Assembly: GCA_949128115.1 (NCBI GenBank)
Contig: OX421965.1
Location: forward strand, 51,203,257-51,267,256
Length of the DNA: 64,000 bases
DNA from: Anaspis maculata
Lineage: Eukaryota; Arthropoda; Insecta; Coleoptera; Scraptiidae
Direction of reading: 5' to 3'
The notes below the pieces were generated by a model that was given only the letters and a program-made list of their open reading frames with translations, made no database searches and was not told where the DNA came from. Position numbers and translations under genes: made by a program. Of the stretch, positions 1 through 11,900 are shown piece by piece. Positions within the stretch are counted from its first letter, which is position 1; every line of letters begins with the position of its first letter.

Positions 1-885
1 CACTCAGGCTTAAAACTGAGAAAGTACTCGTATTTTGTAACACAATATGTATAATAATTGGAAAACGTGATTCACGTTAGATAATGAGATGTTTTTCAAC
101 TGATTTCTGATGAACAATGATCATTCAACAACAGCTCGGAGATAATAAACAACTGTCCACTTGAACAATGGGGTTGGAAATTAAACATTTCTCTGTTGAT
201 GCCTATTGGAACCCAGGATATCGTAGCTCTCAAACAAAAATCTGCTACGGCTGATTTCCTGCAGATGCAAAAACTGCGAGAAGCTTTGTGGATGTAGAAA
301 AGCTGACCTCAAGTGTACCAAGTTTTGCCACCACTGCCGTGGAGCCACCTGTTCTCACGCTTCCTGCATTGTCGTTTCAGAAGACGATGATAATGACTAC
401 AATGATAATTCTAACAATAAGTAGCTACCCAGACGTTAAACAAAGCACGCAATGTTTTCAAATAATCTAATCATGTTTTATAATCAATTAAACAATGACC
501 GCAACGTCGTGCCAGTTTCACCACATATACGACGCGTCACGAGTCATGTACCCCAACTTTGATGGCGCTCCGCAGCTAAGTCGACAGAGATACATACATG
601 ACATCATGGGATTTTCTATAGATCATTTAATCCTCTACAAGCCAGTGTGTTCAGATTTTCCATACTTATTACGTTTATTTCAGTATTCAATGAGGAGGCT
701 GCGAGTGCAAATCACTATTTTTCAAGTTTTTCTTTTTTTTTTCTTAGGTTTCCCGAAAGAGTGTGAGATGAAACTTTGGTTTTTTAGATCCAGTTTTTCA
801 TCCTCTACATTATCGTAGTTTTTTCATCGAGTCTAGGGTTTTTGTAAGTTTTCCAGAAGCACCACTTTATCAACAGGATTGTCGC
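1..885. other. intergenic, nothing recognised
   Basis: No convincing exon, RNA gene or intact element is visible. Short open frames lack splice-compatible context and recognisable domains. The segment at 749-830 shares wording with 1258-1345 (a motif with ATGAAACTTTGG followed by CAGTTTTTCAT), so its right end probably belongs to the same degenerate repeat as the next entry. Confidence 0.5.
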
Positions 886-1250
886 GCAACTTCAAACGTG
901 GTTCACGGCTAAACTAGAAGTGATAATAATTGGCCTTGAAGATTTTCTAGTGGAGCATTCAATTCTCTACAACTTTGTCGCTCACAATTTTTTGATATCT
1001 CCTGTCGTTCTCACGGCATCCAAGAAGGAAGGTCACGCGGACAGTTTTTCCAATTCTCTAGACCGGCGCGTAACTTTGACTGCGATAAACGGCTAAACTG
1101 AAGAAGTTAGACATATGCCCCCAGGGACTTTTTTGTAGATTATTGAATTCCCTACAACTTTGTCCCCGACAGTTTTCACACATCTCTCACCGTTCTCTCA
1201 CCGTTTCAAAAGAAAGATCGCGGCGCATGTTTTTCCATCTTCTCCATTTT
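886..1250. repeat. diverged tandem repeat, about 185-bp period, two copies
   Basis: CGGCTAAACT recurs at 906 and 1090, and CTACAACTTTGTC at 967 and 1152, giving a spacing of 184-185 bp. The text between the anchors is also similar but diverged. A related motif with ATGAAACTTTGG flanks the array on both sides (768 and 1279). The family is not recognised. Confidence 0.55.
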
Positions 1251-1737
1251 TTTTCCATGGTTTCCGGGATGACTGGAAATGAAACTTTGGTTTTTATTAT
1301 TCAGTTTTTCATTTTCTACATCGCCATATTTTTTTCATCCTGCCCCTAATTTGTTCCAAGTTAAATCCTTATTTTACTGGACTAGTATCTCCGTAAATGA
1401 TGACGAAAAAAAAACAAGACCTATTGATTTTGACTCGCCTTGACAAAAAAGTCGATCCCCGAGCAGGAATGAATTTTTGAGTCCTGCATGAAAAGCGAGT
1501 TATCCTGGTCAGAATACCGGTGAAAGGCCCTCTCGGGTGGCAACCTGCCGAATTTGGTTCCAATCCATCGGATAGATTTTGAATAATTAGATGGTGAAGT
1601 TTTGAACTACCTACCTACAGACATCATTCTAGAAATGGTCTTAAAATCGTCTTGGGGGACCTCAAAATGGATATATCCAGTGAAATCTCAAAACTTTTCT
1701 TCTGTACGTTTACAATACTTTTCCTTCCATATTGGTG

Positions 1738-2196
1738 GGGGACCCGAAGCCGCACATTTCACAGTAACGATTCTACCACCATTATCTTCCTTATGCAATT
1801 TGGAGTCGATGTAGATACGGAAGAATACAATTTACTTACGTTAACTATTCTATTTTCGCACTTGAACATTGCCCGCACTGACGTCTCATTTACAACTGTC
1901 AACGTTTGACAGCTAGCCGACCGCTACGTACGACATTCTGACATTGCTCATTGCAGGAAAGAAGGCATAAAACACAGAAAAGATGGAAGTCGAGAAAAAT
2001 ACGTAAATGATAGGCAAACAGCAGTACAGTCTAAGAACAGCGAGAATGGAGTGGCGAGGAGTAAGGAAACTGGACGATGTTCAAGTGCGAAAATGAAATA
2101 GTTAACGTAAGTAAATCGCATTCTTCAAATTGCGTAAGGAAATTGTGGTGAAATCGTTACTGTAGAATGTGCGGCTTCAGGTCCCCTTTATGACAC
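1738..2196. repeat. inverted-repeat element, arms of about 130 bp
   Basis: The left arm (1738-1872) is the diverged reverse complement of 2074-2196; shared words include GAAGCCGCACATT, CAGTAACGAT and TTTACTTACGTTAACTAT. The spacer of about 200 bp has no gene. This looks like an old fold-back or MITE-type element; no target duplication could be placed. Confidence 0.55.
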
Positions 2197-2613
2197 TGTC
2201 GCCCAAGCTCAATCCACTAGTTTCGTTGACTTATATGGTAGTACTCTAAAAAGTCCAACAGCTTCACTTATGGATCCGGCAAGCTCTCGAATGGCTGGCT
2301 CCTCCGCCAAATGTACGAGTTTGTGACTTATCTTCAAGTCGGAGTCTCCGAGTTCGTGTTTTATTCCCGAGTCGGAGTCTCTAGTGTATATCGTACCAAT
2401 ATTCCATATCTTCCCAACACACCTATTGCATTTTGGGATGATCAGTCAACTATCAAGTATAGGTATACTTTCAGTTTTTTCAGAACTCAAAGTCTCTACT
2501 TGCTACTTGTCGAATCCATGGACTTCCAAAAGAGAACTCTTCACCTTCTCATTTGTTTTACTTTTTCAGTTTCCAACTAGAGCAATAAGACTATTCACGG
2601 AATATGTATATAC

Positions 2614-2844
2614 TATAACAGAAAGAGTCTTTTCTCTCCACGTGTGAATGTTTGTTTTGCTCGACGCCTTACGAAGCTTTTTACTTATTTTAATTTTCAA
2701 AAGCATGAATGTTAAAATCTATATAAAATGTAAAAACGTAATAAAATTAGAAAGATTTTTGACATAAATACATGTAATAACAATTACGCGTCGGGCAAAA
2801 TAAACATTTACACGTGGAGAGACAAGATTTTTACTGTTATATCT
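2614..2844. repeat. inverted repeat related to the 32-34 kb palindrome
   Basis: Arms 2614-2668 and 2780-2844 are reverse complements, sharing TCTCTCCACGTGT and the word GCTCGACGCC/GGCGTCGAGC in diverged form. The spacer carries the words TCTATATAAAATGTAAAAA and CAAAAGCATGAAT, which also occur in and around the large palindrome at 32.6-34 kb. I infer a shared repeat family. Confidence 0.45.
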
Positions 2845-2849
2845 ACAAG

Positions 2850-4165
2850 ATTTCGCACTATGAGATCCTCCCATCATAGATAACTTCATCAACAGATATA
2901 CAAGACATATTACTCTTATAGAGCATATTCTGCTCTAGAAACGAATGTTGCCGAATATTGAAGAAGTGCTCGAATTTTCAGTGCCAAGTTAGTTGCATTC
3001 CATTGTATCAAAAACTGCTCCGGATTAAAAATATATATTCCGAAACCTCTTTTCTTTACAGCAAAATGTGTTCTATTCATTCCGTAAATAGTATTGCTCT
3101 AATTGAAAACAAGAAAACATGAAAAGGGAAAAATCCTATTTTGGATGAACATGGATTCGACATGTGTAGGTATAGTGGTCTTTGAGCACGGGTAAGTAGT
3201 GATAAAACCGAGGATAAAACTCAAAGTTCCCATACATTGAAATGACATCACCACCACCGGTATACCGATCTGAAGAACAGTCAGCATAATTATATCTCAC
3301 ATTTATAGCGACACTGGAGCTCCTCAAGTGGAACTCCGCTATTTGTTCCATAAGACCAGGCTAGAAATTTCGGCTCATTTTTAGGGTGCAGGTATTTCCG
3401 AAGGATATTCTATATCTCGGAAACCATTAACCACAAAGCAATGAATTTAGTACTGCCTTGCAGGAAAGTTACTGGGCTCGAGTTTTGTACAATTAATATG
3501 TACCTATTTATATGTGTTTTTGGCATACCGAAGGATGACCCAAAAACTGATCTGGAGTAGGTACGTCGACGACTGAAAACGCGATTCGAATACGGCTTGA
3601 AAGACAACTCTGGAGGATTTCAAGCAGGTGACCCCATCTGTGGCTGTGCCCATGCCATGCGCAAGAAGAGATCTCGAAGCTTCGTTCGTTGTGGGAAAAG
3701 AGGATCAACCACGTAGTCATCTATGCACGTAGTAGTAAGTAGTAGTAGTAGTTAGTATACGTAGAGAGTAAACTGGATCCAGGATCCCTTAGAGCTAAGA
3801 TTAAAGGAAAGCTGTTCACCTGCACCAATAACTTGCACGGTACCTACTGAGGGAATATTGAATGGAGTGGGTGCGTGCTCTGGACGAACAGGCTTGAGAG
3901 GAGGGTTAGCCGCGATATTTGCGATGCCACTAAGCTTGTCTAGAGCTCTCGCGAATGGACTAAACTAACTGATAATGGAATGATAATGTAAGCGACGAGA
4001 ACCTCCAAGGCCTTTTCGGAAGAGGTCTGGAATATTCTAGGATGCATAAATCAGAGCAGGTAAAGTTGAATTCAAAGCGATAGTGTAAACAGCCAAGTCA
4101 ATGAGAAGTGGTTCGTAAGACTATGGGTCAGTTTTTCAGTCTAGGGCCTCCTTGGTCTAGGGTGT
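2850..4165. other. intergenic, no feature recognised
   Basis: There is no exon, RNA gene or element with clear ends. A short AGT-rich simple repeat sits near 3730-3755. Open frames in this stretch are short and overlap on opposite strands, as expected by chance. Confidence 0.5.
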
Positions 4166-4170
4166 ACTCT

Positions 4171-4236
4171 TAACTTGGTTTTGTTATGGATTTGATTGTT
4201 GCAACAATTGTTTTAATAGCAACAAAACCAAGTTTA
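4171..4236. mobile_element. small hairpin element (core ATTGTTGCAACAAT)
   Basis: A near-perfect palindrome: AACTTGGTTTTGTT on the left pairs with AACAAAACCAAGTTT on the right, centred on TTGTTGCAACAA. The same core and flanking AAACTTGGTTT wording recur in the palindrome at 40203-40331, so this is probably a truncated or shorter member of one MITE family. Confidence 0.55.
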
Positions 4237-4239
4237 AAG

Positions 4240-5225
4240 GTCAGTTGAGATTGAAAGACTCTTAGCCAACATAGAAAAATTGTGGCACCAGAGTGGTTCT
4301 TTACCACGAGTTTTTCTCTGAATATACTACCAGAGGCCAGGTAGGTATATAGAGTACTTTCACTAAACATGCATATATCGTGTGATCGAATGAATTCTGA
4401 AGTCAAGCAGGCTGTGGCTTCTGGTCAAATCAGGGGTCGAAGCTGCGTTTGGCTATAGGGCACAGCCTGACTGAATTTATAATTTATTTTGATCACACGA
4501 TGCATAAATACTACGTACTTATAATTTACCTACTTACTAATTTTCTATACAAGAGGAGAAGTAGAGAGGTGCCTATAGGTTTAGGTTAATCAAAAGTAGA
4601 CAGGCACATGATAATGATTATTATAGGTAGGTATTTATACTATTTATTGATTGAATTCGAAGATATCGCTTATTACGTTTATGTAGACCCTGATGCATGT
4701 CTCAGTGACCGTGAAATGAGATGCATGATGCTTGTAGGGACTCGTATTTGGCCCTGACCGTATAAAGACTGAAGGCGGTTTTCTAAATATTTTATGACGC
4801 AAATGCCGAAAACGTTCCAGTGAACCAAATTTTGAAAAATATATTCATCCTGGTAATGGAACTGTGAAATTCAAAACAAAATGTGGTACCTACTTATTGG
4901 GTACTTACCTAACATTATAATTTTTGAATAATCAATGTAAACTATAACTCTGAATCCCCCAAATAATTATCATCAATAATGATATATTAACAGGCAGATA
5001 TTGGTAAATACGATCGGTAAGTACCTATACCTACAAAACTAACCTGTTCACTAATGTTTCAAAATCAAGTTGAAAATACCTACCTATTAAAATCGCATAA
5101 TAAATCAAATCTCTGGGAAATCACAGGACATACCTACCGCAACCGTGCATTTTGATAATAGTATGTAGGTAGCAAAAAAACATGAATGAGCTGTAAAACT
5201 TCCAAAATGTGATGGCAGAAATACA
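4240..5225. other. AT-rich intergenic stretch
   Basis: The sequence is AT-rich with many TAGGTA/TACCTA words. I see no coding or structural feature. Confidence 0.45.
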
Positions 5226-5226
5226 T

Positions 5227-5495
5227 ATCGTCCCTTGCCAGGCATCCAGGCAAAGCAACGTAAGCGCCATTCTGGCGAAAATGAGTTTTTGATCTTGTTG
5301 GGAGACTCACTGAGCCGCGTCGAATGAGTAAACTATCACAAGCACTAAAATTTACTTAATTATACACTGCATTACATGAAACATGCAAAATTAATATTCT
5401 TTCGTGGGCCATTTGCAATCAACACGATTTTTTGTCTCTCCTTTACAGCTGCTGAAATGTCGCTTACGTTGCTTTGCCTGGCAAGGGACGATATA
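5227..5495. mobile_element. MITE-like element with about 40-bp inverted ends
   Basis: The left end (5227-5271) and right end (5462-5495) are inverted copies sharing ATCGTCCCTTGCCAGGC and GCAAAGCAACGTAAGCG. The interior of about 190 bp has no open frame. The ends are close to TA dinucleotides, compatible with a TA-targeting element, but the exact duplication is uncertain. Confidence 0.6.
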
Positions 5496-5499
5496 ATAT

Positions 5500-6165
5500 G
5501 GTTATAAATTTTTGTTGGGTACTTTTGAAATTGAGGGACAAACGTTTAAACACACACTGTTTATTACTGCGTACTACTAAATACACGTCAATTAAATTAC
5601 CGCACTCAGATATGTCGATCAACTTCGTCGTTGATGTGATCGCCCGAATCGCCGTCACTGTGAATTGAAATCTGGTGTCGGTCGGCTCATTTGCGTCTAT
5701 ATACTCGACTGTCATCTTCAAGAACATTCCACGCGTCCTCTGGTATATTCCAGCTTACCACCAGTAGATTTTTCGCGGCTCTGGATACGTCTTTCAGATT
5801 CGCATATATTCCGGCAAGCTGTGGACGTCACACTTTCGCCTATTGTGCAGATGTGTCTTACTCGCGCATCCTGATCTCCAGATTTCTCGATTCTTCTGGA
5901 ACTGCATTGCCCCGAATATACCAGAATACGCCTCCGTGTTTATTCTCGAATGTGATGGAATCGCACGAAAGCCTCGCAACTCAACAAAATTGTTCACGTA
6001 CGCGTAAGCCCCATCATACATTGTCAACGACAAAGGACAATCGTAAGCACCAACCCCAACTGACCAAGTCCAACCCTCCGTTCGCCGAGGTCATCACTTC
6101 GTTGCAAGAAATACGTTACAAGGAATATCTAAACGAGACACCTCGTTTCTATCGGGTCTGATCAT
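5500..6165 (-). mobile_element. degenerate LTR-like segment, antisense
   Basis: Around 5550 the segment contains ACACACTGTTTATTACTGCG, the reverse complement of the polyadenylation region of the LTR family at 27128-27651. A TCTATATACTCGACTG stretch near 5695 sits where that family has its TATA box. The remainder does not align by eye, so this is a distant or rearranged relative. No coding region of a retroelement is visible. Confidence 0.35.
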
Positions 6166-6169
6166 CTAG

Positions 6170-6730
6170 GGGTCTCAACTCTACACCCTCGAGGTGGATC
6201 AAAACTCATCGTCGAAGGATATGTCAGCTCAGCATCCTGGAGGTGGATCGAAGCTTATCATCAACGGATCTCAACTCTACTACCTGAAGATGGATCGCAA
6301 CTCATCATCGGAGGGGTCTCAACTCTACTACCTGAAGATGGTTTGAAACTCATTATCAACGAGTTTTAACTCGTCTCTCAAAAGCGGATCGAAACTCAGC
6401 ATCCAAGGGCCTCAACTCAACATTCTAGAAGTGGATCGAAACTCGTTACAGAGGAGCAACTCATCAACCTCTAGGTGGGCCAAAACTCATCCTGGAAGGA
6501 TCTCAACTCTATGCCCTCAATGGGAATCGAAACGCATCATCAATGGATTTCGACTCCACATTCTCCCGGTTGATCAAGACGCGTCTACCAGAAGTTTCAA
6601 CTCATCATCCTCCAGGTGGGTTGAGATGCATTATTGAAGGGTCGCAACTGTACGTTCTCCAGGTGGATCGAGACGCAGTATCAACGGGTTTCAACTCGGC
6701 ATCTTCGAAGTGAGTCGAAACTTTACTCTA
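6170..6730. repeat. minisatellite, about 47-bp period, about 11 copies
   Basis: The word AGGTGGATCGAAACTC (with variants) recurs at about 6193, 6242, 6289, 6336, 6383, 6430, 6473, 6519, 6567, 6614 and 6661. Each unit also carries CTCATCATC and TCAACTCTAC motifs. The period of 47 is not a multiple of three, so this is not a coding repeat. Copies differ by substitutions and 1-4 base indels. Confidence 0.75.
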
Positions 6731-6739
6731 ACAGACCCG

Positions 6740-8855
6740 CAGGAGCACTCGACAACGGACACGTTGAGTTTGAGTCGGGAACGGATGGCAGCCCAGGCGG
6801 ATCGGTCCAGGTACAACGGTCCATCGCACTCATCCATTCCAAGCTATTCGTAATCCATTTTTCACATCCAAAACGTCAGCAACGTAACGTAAGCAGCATA
6901 GTCGTAACAACATTCCCATCAGGTAGCTCGATCTGGACTCGGAAAATCTGCCGCTGGTATTGGGTATCGCGATTTGCTCAGTTATCACGTATGAATTAAA
7001 TAACTAGTGGCATCTTTTATTGATCACTTGACTCTGACTCACATGTAACTTGATTCCACGGCTTTGATTCATTTTCCTTCCTTAATAATTTTTTATGGGG
7101 CGCAAACGAGGCCCTTTGCTCCAGCCCTTCCGGCGTAAATGACGACCTTCTTGCATGAAAATCTGTAATTTTGACACACACTCATCGTCTCATCGACCCA
7201 TACACTCAGGATCTCACCTGACCGCGCCTCTAGGTTGATAGTGAGAGGTCATAAGCTCAGGTCATGAGATCACTTACGACGAAATCACACTCCGGCCCTA
7301 GAAATTTGTCCTCATCGGTCAATTTTGAAACTATATTCTCTATCACATTTTGTGCTATCATATTTTTGCTAGGTAGATCCTGTTGCATTTTCCAACACTT
7401 CTCACTTCTCTCAAGACAAAAAATAACGAAAATAATGTGCCAGTGTCAAAATCTGACGCTAACAATTGAATTAAAACGGCAGTCCAGCATAGCAAAACAT
7501 CACTTTCCACAGGCTCTACCAAAAAATTTAAGAGCGGTTTAATAGCTAAGTTAAAACGGTTTTTTTTTCTGGTCAATGCTGGTAGATTTATTATGGATAT
7601 TACGTTAAATCGCAAGTATACCATACCCTTTCGTTAAATACTCAGCGTGGAACCTGAATTTACATTGATCATTTGGCCAGAATCCATCAAAAGATATCTC
7701 GAGTTAGCTTTCAACTAAATAGTTAAATATTTTGGTGGGAACCCACGGTTTGACTTTGATTAAAATCATCTTGACTTCTTCAATCCATCAACTTATCAAA
7801 TTGTCCGACTTGAAGAAAAAAATTTGATGGGCGACTGCGAGGGCGACTGTGTTTTTTTAAAGCTTTGTTGGGATTTGATTGTTATATACCTTCCAGCACG
7901 GAACATCAATGAGCCTTTCAGGCACTTCTTCGGTCCGTTTGCGTATAGGTAATGGTCGTTGACTGCACATGTGAAGAAGAACCGCCCATCAATCTCACCG
8001 ACTGTTGAGCTGGTGGAAATCCCCGGCGTAGCTCGAAAATAGTTGTACTTGAAAATGAAATAATGCAAGGTAGAATGTACCTACCTAGTTACCTGTTTTT
8101 CACTTGTACGCATCTTCACATCACTGTGCATATCACTTTAATATTTTAATGCAACTACTACAACAGCACCTACCAGAGCTGCTAAAGAAGTCGTTGCAGC
8201 AGTTGTAAAAATATGAAGCATTCAAGCATTTTAGGCCAAGAAGAAACGTTTACATAATTTTTTAGTGCACAATAAAGACCAAAATGAGCATAGGTAGGAC
8301 TCCACATACAATTTTAAAGTGATGCACAGCAATGGGCGAAGGATGAGTGCAAGTGAAAAACACTACAATATCAATAAGCACAACTGCACAAATCCCGAAC
8401 TAAATTTGACCTTCTTTTCCGGTGTCAATGACGCTTGACCAAAACAAACCAGTAAACCCCCATTTATTTCTTATTATACAGTAGTTTCACCAATTAGACA
8501 CTACAATATTTATTATTACCTACCAATTTTCAACAATAATTTTTTCCCGCTGTTTTGACCATGGAGATTTTCCAAGACTAAAAATAGATGAACCCCTGAA
8601 ATTCCAGCGAAGACCCATAATATACTTGAGTCACTTTCGTTTTGCATCGGAAATGACCCGGTGAAACCCCTTGGGCAGACAGCAAGCGCTCGCTCGCAGA
8701 TCCGAAGAAATCTCGGTCAGCTCATACGCGTTTCTCACCTAGGTACCCATCGAATGGTGATTCCAATGACGTAAGTAAACGGCCAGCGACAGCGAGCGCC
8801 CCTCTCTAAAGACGCAAGAACAAAATCATTCAAATGTTGAATTTTCCGCAACATT
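6740..8855. other. intergenic region upstream of the sulfatase gene
   Basis: No supported gene. A GTCGTAACA word near 6899 resembles an end of the LTR family described later, but no partner end was found. The last 250 bases are richer in GC and CpG (AGCGAGCGC, GACAGCGAGCG) and probably contain proximal regulatory sequence of the downstream gene. Confidence 0.45.
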
Positions 8856-8861
8856 AACTTC

Positions 8862-8897
8862 TATATAAGCTCCCACCGTCCGGACCAGATACTCAAT
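8862..8897 (+). promoter_or_regulatory. core promoter (TATA box and initiator) of the sulfatase gene
   Basis: TATATAAG at 8862-8869 is followed about 30 bases later by ACTCAATC (TCA at 8893-8895), which fits an arthropod initiator. That spacing is the usual TATA-to-start distance. The predicted 5' UTR is about 100 bases, ending at the ATG at 8998. Confidence 0.6.
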
Positions 8898-8997
8898 CCG
8901 ATCCAAAACGCCTTAGCAGCAACACGTAGGGGCAAGTGGCAATCATTGGGGGATATTTATTTATTTATTGATATTTATTTATTGACATAACAAGAAA

Positions 8998-11900
8998 ATG
9001 GCGAAAGGATTGTTAGTTTTTTGTCTGGTGATTGCTAGTGCCTTTTGCAACAAGAAGCCCAACATTATTGTGATCGTTGCTGATGACATGGTAAGTTCAA
9101 GTTTTACATTTAGTGTTTTGGCTGTTCCTAGTGACTGATTTATTCAACAATTTCAATTAAAAGTTAGTGCCTAGGGACTTTGACAAGGACTTAAAAATTG
9201 AAATGTCATAATTTTACCTAAGCAGGTCGTGAGGGCTTTTGGACGAACAACTGCCGGACCTCGTAGTCATCTTGTAGGATTCATAAATAATTGACCCTAA
9301 AGGTATCTATGTATGTGTAGCTAGTTACCTCAAGAGACCGGTGACTAGTACTAGTAGCAACAAGTAGTGCAGGACTAGCTTGTACAGAATATTTCATTTC
9401 CTCAAGCACGAATAGAGGTATTAATTGGGGTCTTGTTCAAATTTGCAATCAACAGTTAGTTTGGAGTCTGGATTTGACTCGCCTTGTAGGGGGAGGGGGG
9501 GACAAACAGAGAGCTTTCTGCTTTACTATTCATGCTAAAATTGATCCTAATTTATTATATGAATCAATTATTTATACAGGGTATCCCAGGGTTAACCGAG
9601 CATACTTTTAAGGAAAAGATTCTTCCAGTCCTCCCGATTGATAAAAATGGAACATAATTTAATATGCCTCTCACCCGCTTCCGCTTCTTAAGAAAGGCTT
9701 CTTATCCAGGATGTGGAGGTTCTCACAACAAAATTTTGTTGTTGTCATAACTTCGGAAAGGGGGCTTCGATCAAAACAAAATTTCGCTTGCATACCCTAC
9801 TTATGTGAGGTGATTTTTTGGGGATATTTCCGATTTCGGAAGGCCCACCAGTGGCGTGCAATAGGGCCACTTTGGAATTTTTGAATCAGAAGGGCTAGGG
9901 GTATCTTTTCACCCTTTTCCCAAAGTCTGATTGGTTATACACCTGGAATCTTTTGTACTTTATGCGTAGATATACTTACTTCTATACCTACTTGATTGAA
10001 TAATTGATTTATTGGTTCAAATTGAATGAGATAAAGTGAAGCTTGAGGAGAAGCTCAAATTATATAAAGAAAAAAACACCAAAAGGTGAAAAAAACACGT
10101 TTTCCGAGCATTAACATATTCATGAACATGAAGTCTTAATATTTTATGTTTTGTTCAGTGTAGTGTGCGCAGTAGATTGAAATTTTCGTCAAGTTCGAAT
10201 ATAATTGATTTTTTTATATGCTGTATCGGCTGTACTAAACTGGGCAAGAACGTAGATTTTTCGTAGTGGAAATAAGCATGATGATGTAAAACCTCACTTA
10301 CTTTGCCACGAGTTTTACCTACCTTATTTAAAAAAATTACTTATAATCACACGTCAGTTTAATATTACATAAAAAGAAGACTGAAACAACTGGAAATATT
10401 AGTAATTTTCATATTTTCACTAAATTCAACCTTGCTTATGTAACTAGCAAAAATCATCAAAAAAATCTACATCATAATAAAATGCAAAGAAAACCAATTA
10501 TTGCTGTCTGGTTCTCACGTCCCTCACCTAGAGATTTCATGTATAAATTCAATGTTATTATCAGTTCATTGACCATTACCTTGCCCTAGGATTCACACCT
10601 CACACTAAAAATATTGTTACACATTTTTTTTTTTTGAATGTCAATGTTTCTGCTCGAATATGTTTGGTCATACCTCTTCAAGGTCCGGAAGTGAACTTGC
10701 ACATTTATTTATTAGAGATTAGGTAGATATATACAAAGAGAATGCTGCATTTGAAAAAACCTGTATATCTTTGAAATATAATTAGAAACATTTGATCAGG
10801 CGATTGTGATCGTGCATAAAAAGTTGGCATAAAAATATTCAAGTACCTATTATAATAATATGTTCAACTACTGACAGGTTTGGATTGGAATAAAAGCATG
10901 CTTAGAGACAAGAATAGAAGACAGACAATGAAATGCTACTTTTTTCTTTTTTCTGCATACAGCGGATTCAAATGACACGCGCACAAGAAGTAAAAGTATC
11001 AATGAATAATACGATTAATATGGGTAGTTATAGTAAAGTGTACTACCAGGTACTACCCAATGTCAAGGTCATCTTGATCCTTGAGTTATTATAACAATGT
11101 AATGTATAGTTATGTACCTATACTTGATATTTATCTGTCGTTAACAATCAACAAATCACCCGAGATTTAATATTATATGGTAGATACATGCCTACATTAA
11201 TCTATCTATTTATGTGTAATGCTGTATGGGCCTCGGTCTCACTCGGAACATTGACTGATGATTACCTTGTATTGTATAGGTACCATTGCTCTGGCAATTA
11301 AGCACAGTAGTACTATCCTTAGATAGGAAACACCGGATTAGTGGGGATCTCCACATAATTTCCAAAAATCCCAAAATTCTTCTTCAGAGGAAACCGCAAT
11401 CCTTGGTTCCTCGAAGCATGCAGGTTCCAGCCACTACCCACTAAACAAAATAACGTCATACTATTGTTCAAATAACGTTCACTCTTGAACAAGAACGTTC
11501 GGATTTGACGTTCATTTGATGTCAGATTAACGTTTTATACAAGTCCTATATTCGCCTTATTGAACGTTCTCACAAAAACGTTCTCACAAGAACGTTTTCG
11601 TTGGAATGGTTTTTAAACGTTGAAAAATGAACAACGTTTGGACATTGATTGCATCACGTTCAGTGAACGTTTTGTACTCTTACTACTTTTTAATGTTATG
11701 GAATAAACGTTCTATTAATGTATGTTTCCTCATGTTAAATAGATGTTTTTAATTATTCAACAATGAAACGTTCGAATAATAGGTATCTAACTGGAATAAT
11801 GTTTCAAAAATAAACAATTGACTCAATTTTCATTATAAGATAATACCATGGAATTGGTTGCATCAATGAAGTAGCAACAAATCAGATGGATGCATCATAA

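Noticed and set aside
5691..6161. A 156-codon open frame on the + strand
   Set aside because: It lies in a segment that resembles an antisense LTR and shows no protein family signature. It is probably a chance frame.
6170..6730. Regularly spaced repeats that could suggest a CRISPR array
   Set aside because: The units are contiguous and diverged along their whole length with no unique spacers, and the window is eukaryotic. It is a minisatellite.
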